From positions 1,071 to 10,247 of the forward strand of contig PLUH01000371.1 in NCBI GenBank assembly GCA_003164825.1: DNA of 9,177 nt, in the 5' to 3' direction. The position numbers and the translations under genes were made by a program. The notes under the pieces were generated by a model, which was given only the letters and a program-made list of their open reading frames with translations, was not told the origin of the DNA and did no database searches. Shown here piece by piece: positions 1 to 6,604 of the stretch; the stretch's first letter is position 1, and the number at the start of each line of letters is the position of its first letter. Source of the DNA: Hyphomicrobiales bacterium (GTDB lineage: Bacteria > Pseudomonadota > Alphaproteobacteria > Rhizobiales > Beijerinckiaceae).

Positions 1-227
1 GAAGGCGCGGCGGCGGGCGCCGCGGAACTCTCCTTCTGGGTGCGGCACTGCTTCAGGAACTCCTGCCACGTCATGCCGTTGGTCGTGTTGTTGGCCTTGG
101 CGGCTTTCCACTCGTCGCCGCACTCCTTCATGACGCTTTCCGCCCGGGCGGCGCCGGTCGAGGCCAGACCCAGGGCGCCGGCGAAGAAAAGGGCCGAAAG
201 CGCGACCCGGAATGACGTGCTGATCAT
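1..227 (-). CDS. small secreted protein of unknown function, C-terminus beyond window (PsiF-like cysteine motif)
   Basis: Read on the minus strand from the ATG at 227-225; 75 residues are visible and the frame runs off the left edge. Residues 1-29 form a clear Sec signal peptide: a short n-region with Arg7, a hydrophobic stretch LSALFFAGALGLA, and an ALA-type cleavage site after AARA (about residue 29). The mature part has ECGDEWKAAKANNTTNGMTW then FLKQCR, with Cys at 36 and 61, followed by an Ala/Pro-rich tail. I recognise this as a common short periplasmic protein of Hyphomicrobiales. It loosely resembles PsiF repeats, but no function is established. An SD GGAGGG lies at 235-240, 7 nt upstream. 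A second in-frame ATG at 260-258 has its own SD (268-276) and would add 11 residues (MAAAPLQEGLA). I prefer 227 because it gives the more typical signal peptide. Confidence 0.8.
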   Translation of the reverse strand, partial: MISTSFRVALSALFFAGALGLASTGAARAESVMKECGDEWKAAKANNTTNGMTWQEFLKQCRTQKESSAAPAAAP

Positions 228-234
228 TGCTAAT

Positions 235-276
235 CCCTCCTGCAAGGGCGCCGCAGCCATTCGCCGGCTCCCTCCC
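235..276 (-). promoter_or_regulatory. two Shine-Dalgarno sequences serving alternative in-frame starts of the small secreted protein
   Basis: On the minus strand GGGAGGGAG (276-268) precedes the ATG at 260-258 by 7 nt, and GGAGGG (240-235) precedes the ATG at 227-225 by 7 nt. The two starts are in the same frame, 11 codons apart with no stop between. Which one is used cannot be settled from sequence alone; the downstream one gives a compact signal-peptide n-region. Confidence 0.5.
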
Positions 277-316
277 AGCCCGACGAAAGGCCGAGCTCAT
301 TGCTTCTCATGCCCCC

Positions 317-347
317 GTTCCACTGAACCCGACATGAACATTTCATG
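317..347 (-). promoter_or_regulatory. repeat cluster with GTTC-N7-GTTC direct repeat and flanking inverted repeats, upstream of the secreted-protein gene
   Basis: On the plus strand GAAC occurs at 325-328 and 336-339 with 7 nt between (GTTC-N7-GTTC on the minus strand, an 11-bp period). GTTC at 317-320 forms an inverted repeat with the first GAAC (CACT between). CATGAA (333-338) and TTCATG (342-347) form a perfect 6-bp inverted repeat with a 3-nt spacer. The cluster lies 65-120 nt upstream of the two candidate starts. GTTC-N7-GTTC is the known alphaproteobacterial LexA-box pattern; a direct repeat at 11-bp period also suits OmpR/PhoB-type regulators. Which protein binds, if any, is inference. 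Confidence 0.4.
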
Positions 348-392
348 ATGATGATCCGGACCCGGCGGTCAAGGGCTTCCGCCGCCTCGTCA

Positions 393-1949
393 TCAAGCAT
401 TCGAGAGCCGCGCGAGCGCGAGACTGGTGGTTTCGCTCAGATTTCCCGCTGCGCGCACCGCCGCCCACCCTCGTTCGCCGAGCGGCTCCGCCGTCTGCCG
501 GCCGGCGACATGAACATCCGCGTCCGAGGCGTCGTAGCGCCGCGAGGCGATTCGCTCGAGCCGCGTCGCGAGCGGGGCGTCGAGAAGAAGGCCGGCGAAA
601 GCGACGCCGACCTCGGCCGCCGCGCCGGCCGCGGCGCTGCGTTCCGCAGCCGTCGCGAAGGTCGCGTCGAGCACCACCGCCTGCCCGGCGCGGAGCGCAG
701 CCCGGGCTTTGTCGATGAGCCGCCCATAGACGGCGCGAGTGACCTCGTGAGCGTAAGCCGAGGCCGGCAGATGGGCGGTCTCCTCGACTGCGAACATTGC
801 CTTGCGCTCGAGGTCGCTGCGCAGCCACAGCGCGCCGGGCGCCCGCCCAAGCCGCGGCGCGAGCGCGCCGGCGAGCGCGCTCTTGCCGACCCCGGAGAGC
901 CCGCCGACAGCGATGAGCCGCGGCGGCGCGTAGCGAAGAGACTCGATCGCGCAATCGAAATAACCGCGCGCCAGCCTGCGCGCCTCGTCGCGCTCCGCGC
1001 CCTCCAGCCGTTCGGCCCCTGCGGCCTTGACCTTGGCCCGGATCGCCGCGCGCAAACTCAAGAACAGGGGGAGCGCTGCAAGGCCCGCCATCGACTCCGG
1101 CGGCTCAGGCGCGAGATAGCGGTTGAACAACCGATTGGCGACCGGCCGCAGGCCGCGCTCTTCGAGATCCATCAACAGGAAAGCGAGATCATAGAGCACG
1201 TCGCCGCTCGCGACGTCGTCGGAAAACTCCAACGCATCAAACAAAGTCGGTTCGCCGTTGAGCATGACAATGTTGCCCAGGTGCAGATCGCCGTGACAGC
1301 GGCGGGTGAAACCGCTTTCCCCGCGTCTCAACAGGATCGGCCGCGCCATCGCAAAAGCGAGTCGCGAATCGACGGCTAGCCGTCGGGCTTTCGCCGCGTC
1401 GAAGAGATCCGGCCGCTCAGCGAAGGCGGCGTCGTTCTGCTCGATATAGGTCTCGAGCGCATGCGCGCACCGCGCCGCATCTCTGAGCGGCGCTCGCGTA
1501 TGGGAACGGCGGATGGCGAGCGTCAGCCTGTCGATCGTCTCGTTCGACAGGGAGTCCCGCGTGGCGACCCGGTCGAGCGTCGCATTCTCGTCGAAGCGCC
1601 GCATATGAGTGACCCATTCGACAATTTCGCCTTCGCCGCCGATCGCAAACGTCTCCCCGGATCGCGTGATCGGCATCGCCGCCAGATAGACTCCCGGCGC
1701 CGAAGCGCGGTTGACCGCGATCTCGGCCTCGCAGGCAAGCCGTCGCTTCTCCAGCGTCGACAGATCCATGAACGGGAACTTGACCGCCCGCTTGACCTTG
1801 TAGGCGTCGGGACCGGCCAGAAACACGACGGCGCCCGCCGTATCGACGCGCGCGACCGCTTCGCTCAACCCATGCGTCTTCGGATCGGCGAGAAAACGGA
1901 ACACCGACTCTTGCGAGCCGGCGGGACTGTCGGAAATGGGAGCGCTCAT
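393..1949 (-). CDS. fused aminoglycoside-phosphotransferase-like / P-loop ATP-dependent kinase protein
   Basis: 518 residues from the ATG at 1949-1947. Two domains are visible. Residues about 20-330 form an APH/choline-kinase-like fold. It has the family's conserved AYKVKRAVKFPFMDLST block (49-65), the Brenner catalytic motif HGDLHLGN (219-226, likely catalytic Asp221) and the FDALEF metal-binding motif (237-242, Asp238). Residues about 343-515 form a zeta-toxin/AAA_33-type P-loop kinase with Walker A GLSGVGKS (350-357), an LRSDLERK strand-turn (376-383) and a VVLDATF Walker B-like strand (425-431). This order matches the known family of proteins combining COG2187 and COG0645. Length is normal. 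The natural substrate is unknown, and the name does not imply antibiotic resistance. The frame stays open upstream to 2321, but that would add 124 residues of no recognisable family across the ppk2 control region, so I start at 1949. SD support there is weak. No motif residue looks damaged. Confidence 0.88.
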   Translation of the reverse strand: MSAPISDSPAGSQESVFRFLADPKTHGLSEAVARVDTAGAVVFLAGPDAYKVKRAVKFPFMDLSTLEKRRLACEAEIAVNRASAPGVYLAAMPITRSGETFAIGGEGEIVEWVTHMRRFDENATLDRVATRDSLSNETIDRLTLAIRRSHTRAPLRDAARCAHALETYIEQNDAAFAERPDLFDAAKARRLAVDSRLAFAMARPILLRRGESGFTRRCHGDLHLGNIVMLNGEPTLFDALEFSDDVASGDVLYDLAFLLMDLEERGLRPVANRLFNRYLAPEPPESMAGLAALPLFLSLRAAIRAKVKAAGAERLEGAERDEARRLARGYFDCAIESLRYAPPRLIAVGGLSGVGKSALAGALAPRLGRAPGALWLRSDLERKAMFAVEETAHLPASAYAHEVTRAVYGRLIDKARAALRAGQAVVLDATFATAAERSAAAGAAAEVGVAFAGLLLDAPLATRLERIASRRYDASDADVHVAGRQTAEPLGERGWAAVRAAGNLSETTSLALARLSNA

Positions 1950-2238
1950 GGGTCGTTCGCCGGCAATGCACTCCCCCTTCGACGCAAAACCGTTTTCTCG
2001 CGCGTCGTCCCGCCGAGAGGGACGCTGACGAGGGGCAGTGTCAAGCGCAGTCCATCGTTTTGGCGCCGTGCTGAGGACGATCTGCAGATCACCGGAGACA
2101 ATATCGGCCATTCCAGTTAGACGCTCTACGTGGCGCAAGCGTCGAGGCCTGTCGCAAAACCGTCGCATGCGTCGTCGAACATTTCCCCCAAGCCGCAGGT
2201 TCGCCGCGGCGGGGCGCCAACCAGGGGAAGCAATCTCA
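1950..2238. other. divergent intergenic region between the APH/kinase gene and ppk2
   Basis: 289 bp with no supportable gene. It must hold the promoters of both flanking genes, but I see no convincing -35/-10 pair on either strand. A TTGACA hexamer on the minus strand (2044-2039) has no acceptable -10 at the right distance. Close to ppk2 there are a 10-bp GC palindrome (2202-2211) and a TTCCCC/GGGGAA complementarity (2183-2188 with 2224-2229) that covers the ppk2 SD. Confidence 0.6.
2223..2230 (+). promoter_or_regulatory. Shine-Dalgarno of ppk2
   Basis: AGGGGAAG lies 8 nt before the ATG at 2239. It decides the start: the frame is open back to 2038 with an earlier ATG, but only this ATG has a good SD and gives a protein of normal PPK2 class I length. 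Confidence 0.75.
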
Positions 2239-3192
2239 ATGAGTGCGGAAAAGGCAAGTCCCGTCAGCACGTTCCAGAAGCGCGTCAACGCCGAGATCCA
2301 GGACAACCTCGACGAGGACATCGAACTCGAGCTCGAGGACAGCGACCTCGCAGACTTGCTGGCCGAAACCGAGCATCTTCCGATGCACGATACCCTGCCG
2401 CGGCAGGCTTATTTCAACGAGCTCCTGCGGCTGCAGCGGGAGCTCATCAAGCTCCAGGATTGGGTGGTCGCCAAGAAGCTCAAGCTGGTCGTCATCTTCG
2501 AGGGCCGGGATTCGGCGGGCAAGGGCGGGGCGATCAAACGGGTCACCCAGCGTCTCAACCCGCGCGTCTGTCGCGCCGTGGCGCTGCCTGCGCCGACCGA
2601 GCGCGAGAGCACCCAGTGGTATTTCCAGCGCTATGTCCCGCACCTGCCGGCCGGCGGCGAGATCGTGCTCTTCGACCGCAGCTGGTACAACCGCGCCGGG
2701 GTCGAACGGGTAATGGGCTTCTGCACCGACGAGCAATACGAGGACTTCTTCCAGTCGGCCCCGGAGTTCGAGCGCCTGCTCGTGCGCTCAGGCATCGTAC
2801 TGGTCAAATACTGGTTCTCGATCACCGACGACGAGCAGCACCTGCGCTTTCTCATGCGCATCAACGATCCGCTCAAACAGTGGAAGCTGTCGCCGATGGA
2901 CCTCGAGTCGCGCCGCCGCTGGGAGCTCTACACCAAGGCCAAGGAGACGATGCTCGAACGCACCCATATCCCCGAGGCGCCGTGGTGGGTGGTGGAAGCG
3001 GTCGACAAGAAACGCGCCCGTCTCAACTGCATCGCCCATCTCCTGACCCGCATCCCCTACGAGGAAGTGCCGTACGTAAAGCCCCTCCTGCCCAAGCGCG
3101 TGCACAATCCGGAGTACCACCGCAACCCGGTCCCGCACGAGATGTACGTGCCGGATCACTATGCGACGCTGGTGGCGGAAGGCGCGAAATAA
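2239..3192 (+). CDS. ppk2: polyphosphate kinase 2 (PPK2, class I-like)
   Basis: 317 residues. PPK2 enzymes transfer phosphate between inorganic polyphosphate and nucleotides in the cytoplasm. Single-domain class I members mainly phosphorylate nucleoside diphosphates, so they use polyphosphate to make ATP or GTP. Seen here: an acidic N-terminal extension (about 19-45, rich in Asp/Glu), a helix leading into the P-loop domain, Walker A FEGRDSAGKGGAIKR (87-101, Lys95), the lid region ESTQWYFQRYVPHLP (123-137), and Walker B VLFDRSWYNRAGVE (143-156, Asp146/Arg147). Further family blocks include KYWFSI (190-195) and WKLSPMDLESRRRW (215-228). Length and motif order match class I (about 270-320 residues) rather than the double-domain class II. 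The gene stands alone on the plus strand, divergent from the APH/kinase gene and convergent with kup. All key residues look intact. Preference for ADP or GDP cannot be read from sequence. Confidence 0.95.
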   Translation: MSAEKASPVSTFQKRVNAEIQDNLDEDIELELEDSDLADLLAETEHLPMHDTLPRQAYFNELLRLQRELIKLQDWVVAKKLKLVVIFEGRDSAGKGGAIKRVTQRLNPRVCRAVALPAPTERESTQWYFQRYVPHLPAGGEIVLFDRSWYNRAGVERVMGFCTDEQYEDFFQSAPEFERLLVRSGIVLVKYWFSITDDEQHLRFLMRINDPLKQWKLSPMDLESRRRWELYTKAKETMLERTHIPEAPWWVVEAVDKKRARLNCIAHLLTRIPYEEVPYVKPLLPKRVHNPEYHRNPVPHEMYVPDHYATLVAEGAK

Positions 3193-3228
3193 AGAGAGAG
3201 GCGGCGGGCGCCGTATCGCAAACCTTCG

Positions 3229-3241
3229 CCGGCAAGGCCGG
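3229..3241. terminator. possible weak hairpin between convergent ppk2 and kup
   Basis: CCGGC-AAG-GCCGG forms a perfect 5-bp GC stem with a 3-nt loop in the 131-bp gap between the ppk2 stop and the kup stop. It could act in both directions. No T-run follows on either strand, so it is not a classical intrinsic terminator; termination here may be Rho-dependent. Confidence 0.25.
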
Positions 3242-3323
3242 ATTGAGAATCGTCTGGGGGGCGAGGGGCGGCGACGCAAGGTCTATCGTTCGTGGCGCCA
3301 AACTCGGCGATTTAGCAAAGACG

Positions 3324-5207
3324 TCAAATCTCGATCTCCCGCCCGATCTCGACGACCTGGTCGCAAGGCAGGTCGAGATAGTCGCTGATCCGCTCGGCGT
3401 TGCGGCCAAGCGCCGCGAACAGCGCCTCCTGCCAGCGCGGGATGCCTTTCCCGTCCTCGCGCGGCACGATGGTTTCGGCGCCGACGTAGAAGGTCACGTC
3501 GTCGAGGTCGATGCCGACCCCGGTCGCCTTGCATTCCTTGAGGATCTCGGGAATGTCGGGATGCTCCATGAAGCCGCGCCGCGCCTCGGCCCGCCAGAAC
3601 TTGTCGTCGACGTGCTGGACGGTCAGCCGCTCGTCGGGGTCGGTCCACGGGATCGAGAGGACAGTGAGCGTCAGCGCGAGCACGGACTCGTGCAGCGCAC
3701 GGTTCTTGCGCACGTGCCAGTCCATGACCGGCGGCGTCTGGTCCATGGCGCGGGTGAAGAACACCGCCGAGCCGGGCACCCGGGCGATCTTGCCCGAATG
3801 CAATTCCGTGATCATCGCCGAAAGCGGCGTCTGCTGGGCGATGACCTGATCACGCACCGCGGTCGCGCCGCGGTGCCAGATCCACATCACCCCATAGACG
3901 ATCGAAGCGAGCAGCAACGGGACCCAGCCGCCCTGCATCACCTTGGCCAGGTTGGCGGCGAGAAAGGCGCCGTCGACGATGAGGAACAGCCCCGCGACCG
4001 CGCCCGCGCCGGCGATCGGCCAGCCCCAGACCTCGCGCATGGCGATGAACAGGAGCACGCTCGTCATCAGCATCGTCGCCGAGACCGCGATGCCGTAGGC
4101 GGCGGCGAGATTGTCCGACTTGCCGAAGCCAATGGTCAGGCCGAGGGTGACGATCATCAAGATCCAGTTAACCGCGCCGACGTAGATCTGGCCGTAACCC
4201 TCAGCCGAGGTCTGGGTGATGGCCATGCGCGGCAGCCAGCCAAGCTGGATCGCCTGGCGGGTCATCGAAAAGGCGCCGGTGATGATCGACTGGCTGGCGA
4301 TCACGGTGGCGACGGTCGCGAGCACGATCATCGGCGTCAAGAGCGGCGTCGGGCAGAGCCGGTAGAAGATGTTGCCTTCGGTTGGCGCGCCGGCGAGAAC
4401 GATCGCGGCCTGCCCGGCATAATTGAGGATGAGGGCTGGGAAGACGATCAAGCTCCACGAGAGGCGGATCGGCGTCGGGCCGAAATGGCCCATGTCGGCG
4501 TAGAGCGCCTCGGCCCCGGTCACGCAAAGGAACACCCCGCCGAGCACCAGAAAACCCTGCAAGCCCCCGTTTGACAGATACTCGAGGCCGTAAAGCGGAT
4601 TGACCGCGGCAAAGACCGAAGGGCGCTGGATGACGCCGTAGGCGCCCAGCGCCGCGATCACCGCAAACCAGAGGAGCATGATCGGGCCGAACGCGCGGCC
4701 GATCGCCGCCGTCCCGAACGGCTGCGCCGCGAACAGCGCGAGCAGGATCAGTGTCGCCGCCGGCAGCACGTAGGTCTGCAGGCTCGGCGCAATCTGCTCA
4801 ACGCCTTCAAGCGCCGACAACACCGAAATGGCCGGCGTGATCGCGCCGTCGCCGTAGATGAGCGCCGCGCCGAACAGGGCCGCCGCGACGATCAGCGGCC
4901 GCTGATGCCGCCTGACCCCGAGCAGGGTCATCAGCGCGATGATGCCGCCCTCGCCGTCGTTGTCGATGCGCATGGCGACGTTGACGTATTTGACCGTCGT
5001 GACCAGGAACAGCGTCCATAGGATCAGCGACAGGGCGCCGAGCGTCGCGGTCGCGTCCGGATGCGGCCCGGTGTAGTCGAGCACCGTCTTGAGCGTATAG
5101 AGGGGGCTCGTGCCGATATCGCCGAACACCACCCCGAGCGCAGCGACACTCGCGAGCCCCAACCCCCGCTTCGATTGCGGCTCGGCGCCGGTTGCTTCGA
5201 TCGACAA
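3324..5207 (-). CDS. kup: Kup-type low-affinity potassium uptake transporter
   Basis: 627 residues (E. coli Kup is 622). Kup/HAK/KT proteins are inner-membrane K+/H+ symporters. Seen: GVVFGDIGTSPLYTLK (25-40, with the conserved Asp30 of the first membrane helix), YGDGAITPAISVLSA (118-132), GAEALYADMGHFG (231-243, Glu233), a loop with PTEGNIFYRL (275-284), and SQSIITGAFSMTRQA (305-319). About 12 hydrophobic segments lie between residues 15 and 445, then a hydrophilic cytosolic C-terminal domain of about 180 residues ending QVVEIGREIEI. There is no ATG before the first membrane helix except one 67 codons upstream, so I assign TTG at 5207-5205: it has an SD GAGGGAG 6 nt before it and gives an N-terminus of family length. 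The gene is convergent with ppk2 and divergent from the BTLCP gene. No sign of truncation or frameshift. Confidence 0.95.
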   Translation of the reverse strand: MSIEATGAEPQSKRGLGLASVAALGVVFGDIGTSPLYTLKTVLDYTGPHPDATATLGALSLILWTLFLVTTVKYVNVAMRIDNDGEGGIIALMTLLGVRRHQRPLIVAAALFGAALIYGDGAITPAISVLSALEGVEQIAPSLQTYVLPAATLILLALFAAQPFGTAAIGRAFGPIMLLWFAVIAALGAYGVIQRPSVFAAVNPLYGLEYLSNGGLQGFLVLGGVFLCVTGAEALYADMGHFGPTPIRLSWSLIVFPALILNYAGQAAIVLAGAPTEGNIFYRLCPTPLLTPMIVLATVATVIASQSIITGAFSMTRQAIQLGWLPRMAITQTSAEGYGQIYVGAVNWILMIVTLGLTIGFGKSDNLAAAYGIAVSATMLMTSVLLFIAMREVWGWPIAGAGAVAGLFLIVDGAFLAANLAKVMQGGWVPLLLASIVYGVMWIWHRGATAVRDQVIAQQTPLSAMITELHSGKIARVPGSAVFFTRAMDQTPPVMDWHVRKNRALHESVLALTLTVLSIPWTDPDERLTVQHVDDKFWRAEARRGFMEHPDIPEILKECKATGVGIDLDDVTFYVGAETIVPREDGKGIPRWQEALFAALGRNAERISDYLDLPCDQVVEIGREIEI

Positions 5208-5220
5208 CTCGCTCTCCCTC
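5205..5220 (-). promoter_or_regulatory. Shine-Dalgarno and TTG start codon of kup
   Basis: On the minus strand GAGGGAG (5220-5214) is followed after 6 nt by TTG (5207-5205). The only upstream ATG (5408) would add 67 residues unlike any Kup N-terminus and would overlap the divergent promoter region, so this TTG is the best start. Confidence 0.75.
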
Positions 5221-5452
5221 GCTCGTGCCTCGGCCGCCGGCCGGGATGCCCCGGGGCTCAATCGATAAAGGGCCGGTGAAACAGATTGCTGACGCCTGCC
5301 GGAGCCGACCGGCGGCGAAGCGACACCGGTCGTCAACCCTAACAAATTTCGCCAGGCCGGCGCTCGCCGATCGATAAAATCCGACCTATTTTGTTGGGCT
5401 GCCGCCAAGCCGCGGCGGCGATAGTGTCCCCATTGAGATTGGGGGACAACCC
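5208..5452. other. divergent intergenic region between kup and the BTLCP gene, with repeated ATCGATAAA and an AT-rich inverted repeat
   Basis: 245 bp without a gene. The 9-mer ATCGATAAA occurs twice in the same orientation, at 5261-5269 and 5370-5378. The second copy overlaps an inverted repeat AAAAT (5376-5380) / ATTTT (5388-5392) with a 7-nt spacer, notable in such GC-rich DNA and 60-75 bp before the BTLCP start. These may be promoter elements or an operator; I could not place a convincing -35/-10 pair for either gene. Confidence 0.4.
5425..5448 (+). promoter_or_regulatory. hairpin covering the ribosome binding site of the BTLCP gene
   Basis: TGTCCCC (5425-5431) and GGGGACA (5442-5448) are perfectly complementary (7 bp) around a 10-nt loop. 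The right arm is the SD itself (GGGGGAC, 5441-5447), ending 4 nt before the ATG at 5453. In the mRNA the folded form would hide the SD. Alternatively the dyad is a DNA operator, as it sits just downstream of a -10-like GATAGT (5420-5425). The base pairing is certain from sequence; a regulatory role is inference. Confidence 0.5.
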
Positions 5453-6091
5453 ATGCTTTCTCGGCTCTTTGGCTTCATTACCGCGGCGGCGATCTTCGGC
5501 CTCGCCTGGAACACATTCGGCGAAGCGTCCGAGCAGGGCCTTCCCCGGGCAACCCGGGAGCCGATCGGGGGCGAAGCCTCGATTCCCTACGGCTGGGTCG
5601 ACTTCTGCAATCGCCACAGCGAAGAGTGCACCCTCGGCAAGCTCAAGCCAATGGACGTGCGCCTGACCCGGCAAACCTGGAAGACCCTCAGCGACATCAA
5701 CGACGAGGCCAACAACGCGATCGAACCGGTCAGCAACCTCGACCATTGGGGTACGACGCTCGACCATTGGGACTATCCGGTCGACGGCAAGGGCGACTGC
5801 AAGATCTACGCCCTGTTCAAGCGCAAGCTCCTGATCGAGCGCGGCTTTCCGCGGCAGGCGCTGCTGATGACGATCGTCCGCGACCTCAGCGGCGAAGGCC
5901 ATGCGGTGCTCACCGTCAAGACCGACCGCGGCGACTTCGTGCTCGACAACCTGTCGCAGGACGTGCGCCCATGGAGCGCCACCGGCTATCAGTTCTACAA
6001 GCGCCAGGCCCAGGACGATCCGAACGTCTGGCTCAGTCTCGGCGGCGTAACGGGGACCGAGCCTGCAGAGGCGGCGGCGAACAACAGGTGA
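5453..6091 (+). CDS. exported bacterial transglutaminase-like cysteine proteinase (BTLCP family, COG3672/DUF920)
   Basis: 212 residues, full length for the family. Residues 1-25 look like a signal peptide or membrane anchor (Arg4, then FGFITAAAIFGLAW), so the protein probably acts in the periplasm. The papain-like triad of BTLCP proteins is visible: Cys116 in GKGDCKIYA, His150 in GEGHAVLTV, and Asp165 in DFVLDNL. Other family features are PYGWVDFC near 45-52 and the DHWGTTLDHWDYPVDGKGDC run before the catalytic Cys. Some relatives, such as LapG, cleave large surface adhesins when c-di-GMP is low. This protein belongs to the wider DUF920 group, and no LapD-like partner or adhesin gene lies in the window, so a LapG role is not claimed. 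The ATG is set by the SD GGGGGAC at 5441-5447. The gene stands alone, divergent from kup and convergent with the cyclotransferase gene. Confidence 0.88.
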   Translation: MLSRLFGFITAAAIFGLAWNTFGEASEQGLPRATREPIGGEASIPYGWVDFCNRHSEECTLGKLKPMDVRLTRQTWKTLSDINDEANNAIEPVSNLDHWGTTLDHWDYPVDGKGDCKIYALFKRKLLIERGFPRQALLMTIVRDLSGEGHAVLTVKTDRGDFVLDNLSQDVRPWSATGYQFYKRQAQDDPNVWLSLGGVTGTEPAEAAANNR

Positions 6092-6154
6092 CTGGCGGTC
6101 GGCAGTTCGGCATTGGGAAAGAGCATCCGGCCGGCGCCGCGGACATGCTACCGC

Positions 6155-6604
6155 CTACGGCCCACCGCCGCCTGTCGATCTGCCGACCGCCGCAATCCGC
6201 TCCAGCGCCTCGACGCCCTCCGCCGGCAGCGGCCATGAGCGCGCCGCTGCGATGACCTCAGCCATGTAATCCGGGCGCGCGGCTCCCGGCCCGGCGTTGG
6301 CGCCCAAATAGACGATCGCCTGCCTCGGCCCGCGGTTCGTCACGACCGGCTGCGTCAGTTTGGCGTACAGGCCCTGCGGCAGGCCCTCGTAGCGGTCGAG
6401 CGCCGCAACGTCGGCGAGCGCCAAGTCCCACAGCACGCCGTGCACGGCGGAGCGCGGGTCGCGCGCCACGGTCAGCCAGCCTTCGCGCATCACGGCGAGC
6501 CGATGCCGCACGAGCCGCGCGAGCCCGAGCGCCTTCGAGCGCGGGCAGCGGCGCGCCATGGCGCTGGCGTTCATGTTGGCGCCGTAGGCGAAGTAAAGCG
6601 GCAT
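6155..6604 (-). CDS. gamma-glutamylcyclotransferase-like (GGCT/AIG2-fold) protein
   Basis: 149 residues from the ATG at 6604-6602. The AIG2/GGCT fold is recognised from the N-terminal strand-loop YFAYGANM (4-11), which forms the substrate-binding loop in GGCT proteins, the HGVLWDL strand (55-61), and LDRYEGLPQGLYAK (69-82), whose Glu73 matches the catalytic acid of this family. Members typically convert gamma-glutamyl compounds to 5-oxoproline plus the freed amine; the substrate here is unknown. The C-terminus ends in a Gly-rich tail. It lies 7 nt downstream of the rel stop on the same strand, and its SD AGGAAG overlaps that stop codon, so it is probably cotranscribed and translationally coupled to rel. 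The frame is open further upstream into rel, but that part is the rel shadow. Confidence 0.82.
   Translation of the reverse strand: MPLYFAYGANMNASAMARRCPRSKALGLARLVRHRLAVMREGWLTVARDPRSAVHGVLWDLALADVAALDRYEGLPQGLYAKLTQPVVTNRGPRQAIVYLGANAGPGAARPDYMAEVIAAARSWPLPAEGVEALERIAAVGRSTGGGGP

Noticed and set aside
300..325. GGAAC on the minus strand as the -35 of an EcfG general-stress promoter
   Set aside because: No GTT-type -10 element lies 16-18 nt downstream.
40..348. 102-codon plus-strand frame at the left edge
   Set aside because: It is antisense to the secreted protein with signal peptide and crosses its control region; no SD or family support.
2016..2044. TTGACA on the minus strand as a -35 for the APH/kinase gene
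   Set aside because: The hexamer 17 nt downstream is CCCTCT, which matches the -10 consensus at only one position.
1950..2321. N-terminal extension of the APH/kinase protein by 124 residues
   Set aside because: The added stretch has no family resemblance, crosses the ppk2 start region, and the protein from 1949 already has the usual length.
2130..4574. 814-codon open frame on the plus strand across ppk2 and antisense to kup
   Set aside because: Composition is Arg/Gly/Ala/Asp-rich with no family features; it overlaps two certain genes in other frames. Long false frames are normal at this GC content.
5339..5902. 187-codon minus-strand frame antisense to the BTLCP gene
   Set aside because: It lies opposite a gene with an intact catalytic triad and signal peptide, has no SD, and shows no family features.
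6092..6154. GC palindromes in the gap between the BTLCP and cyclotransferase genes as a terminator
   Set aside because: Only short GC repeats such as CCGGCCGG, with no T-run on either strand.
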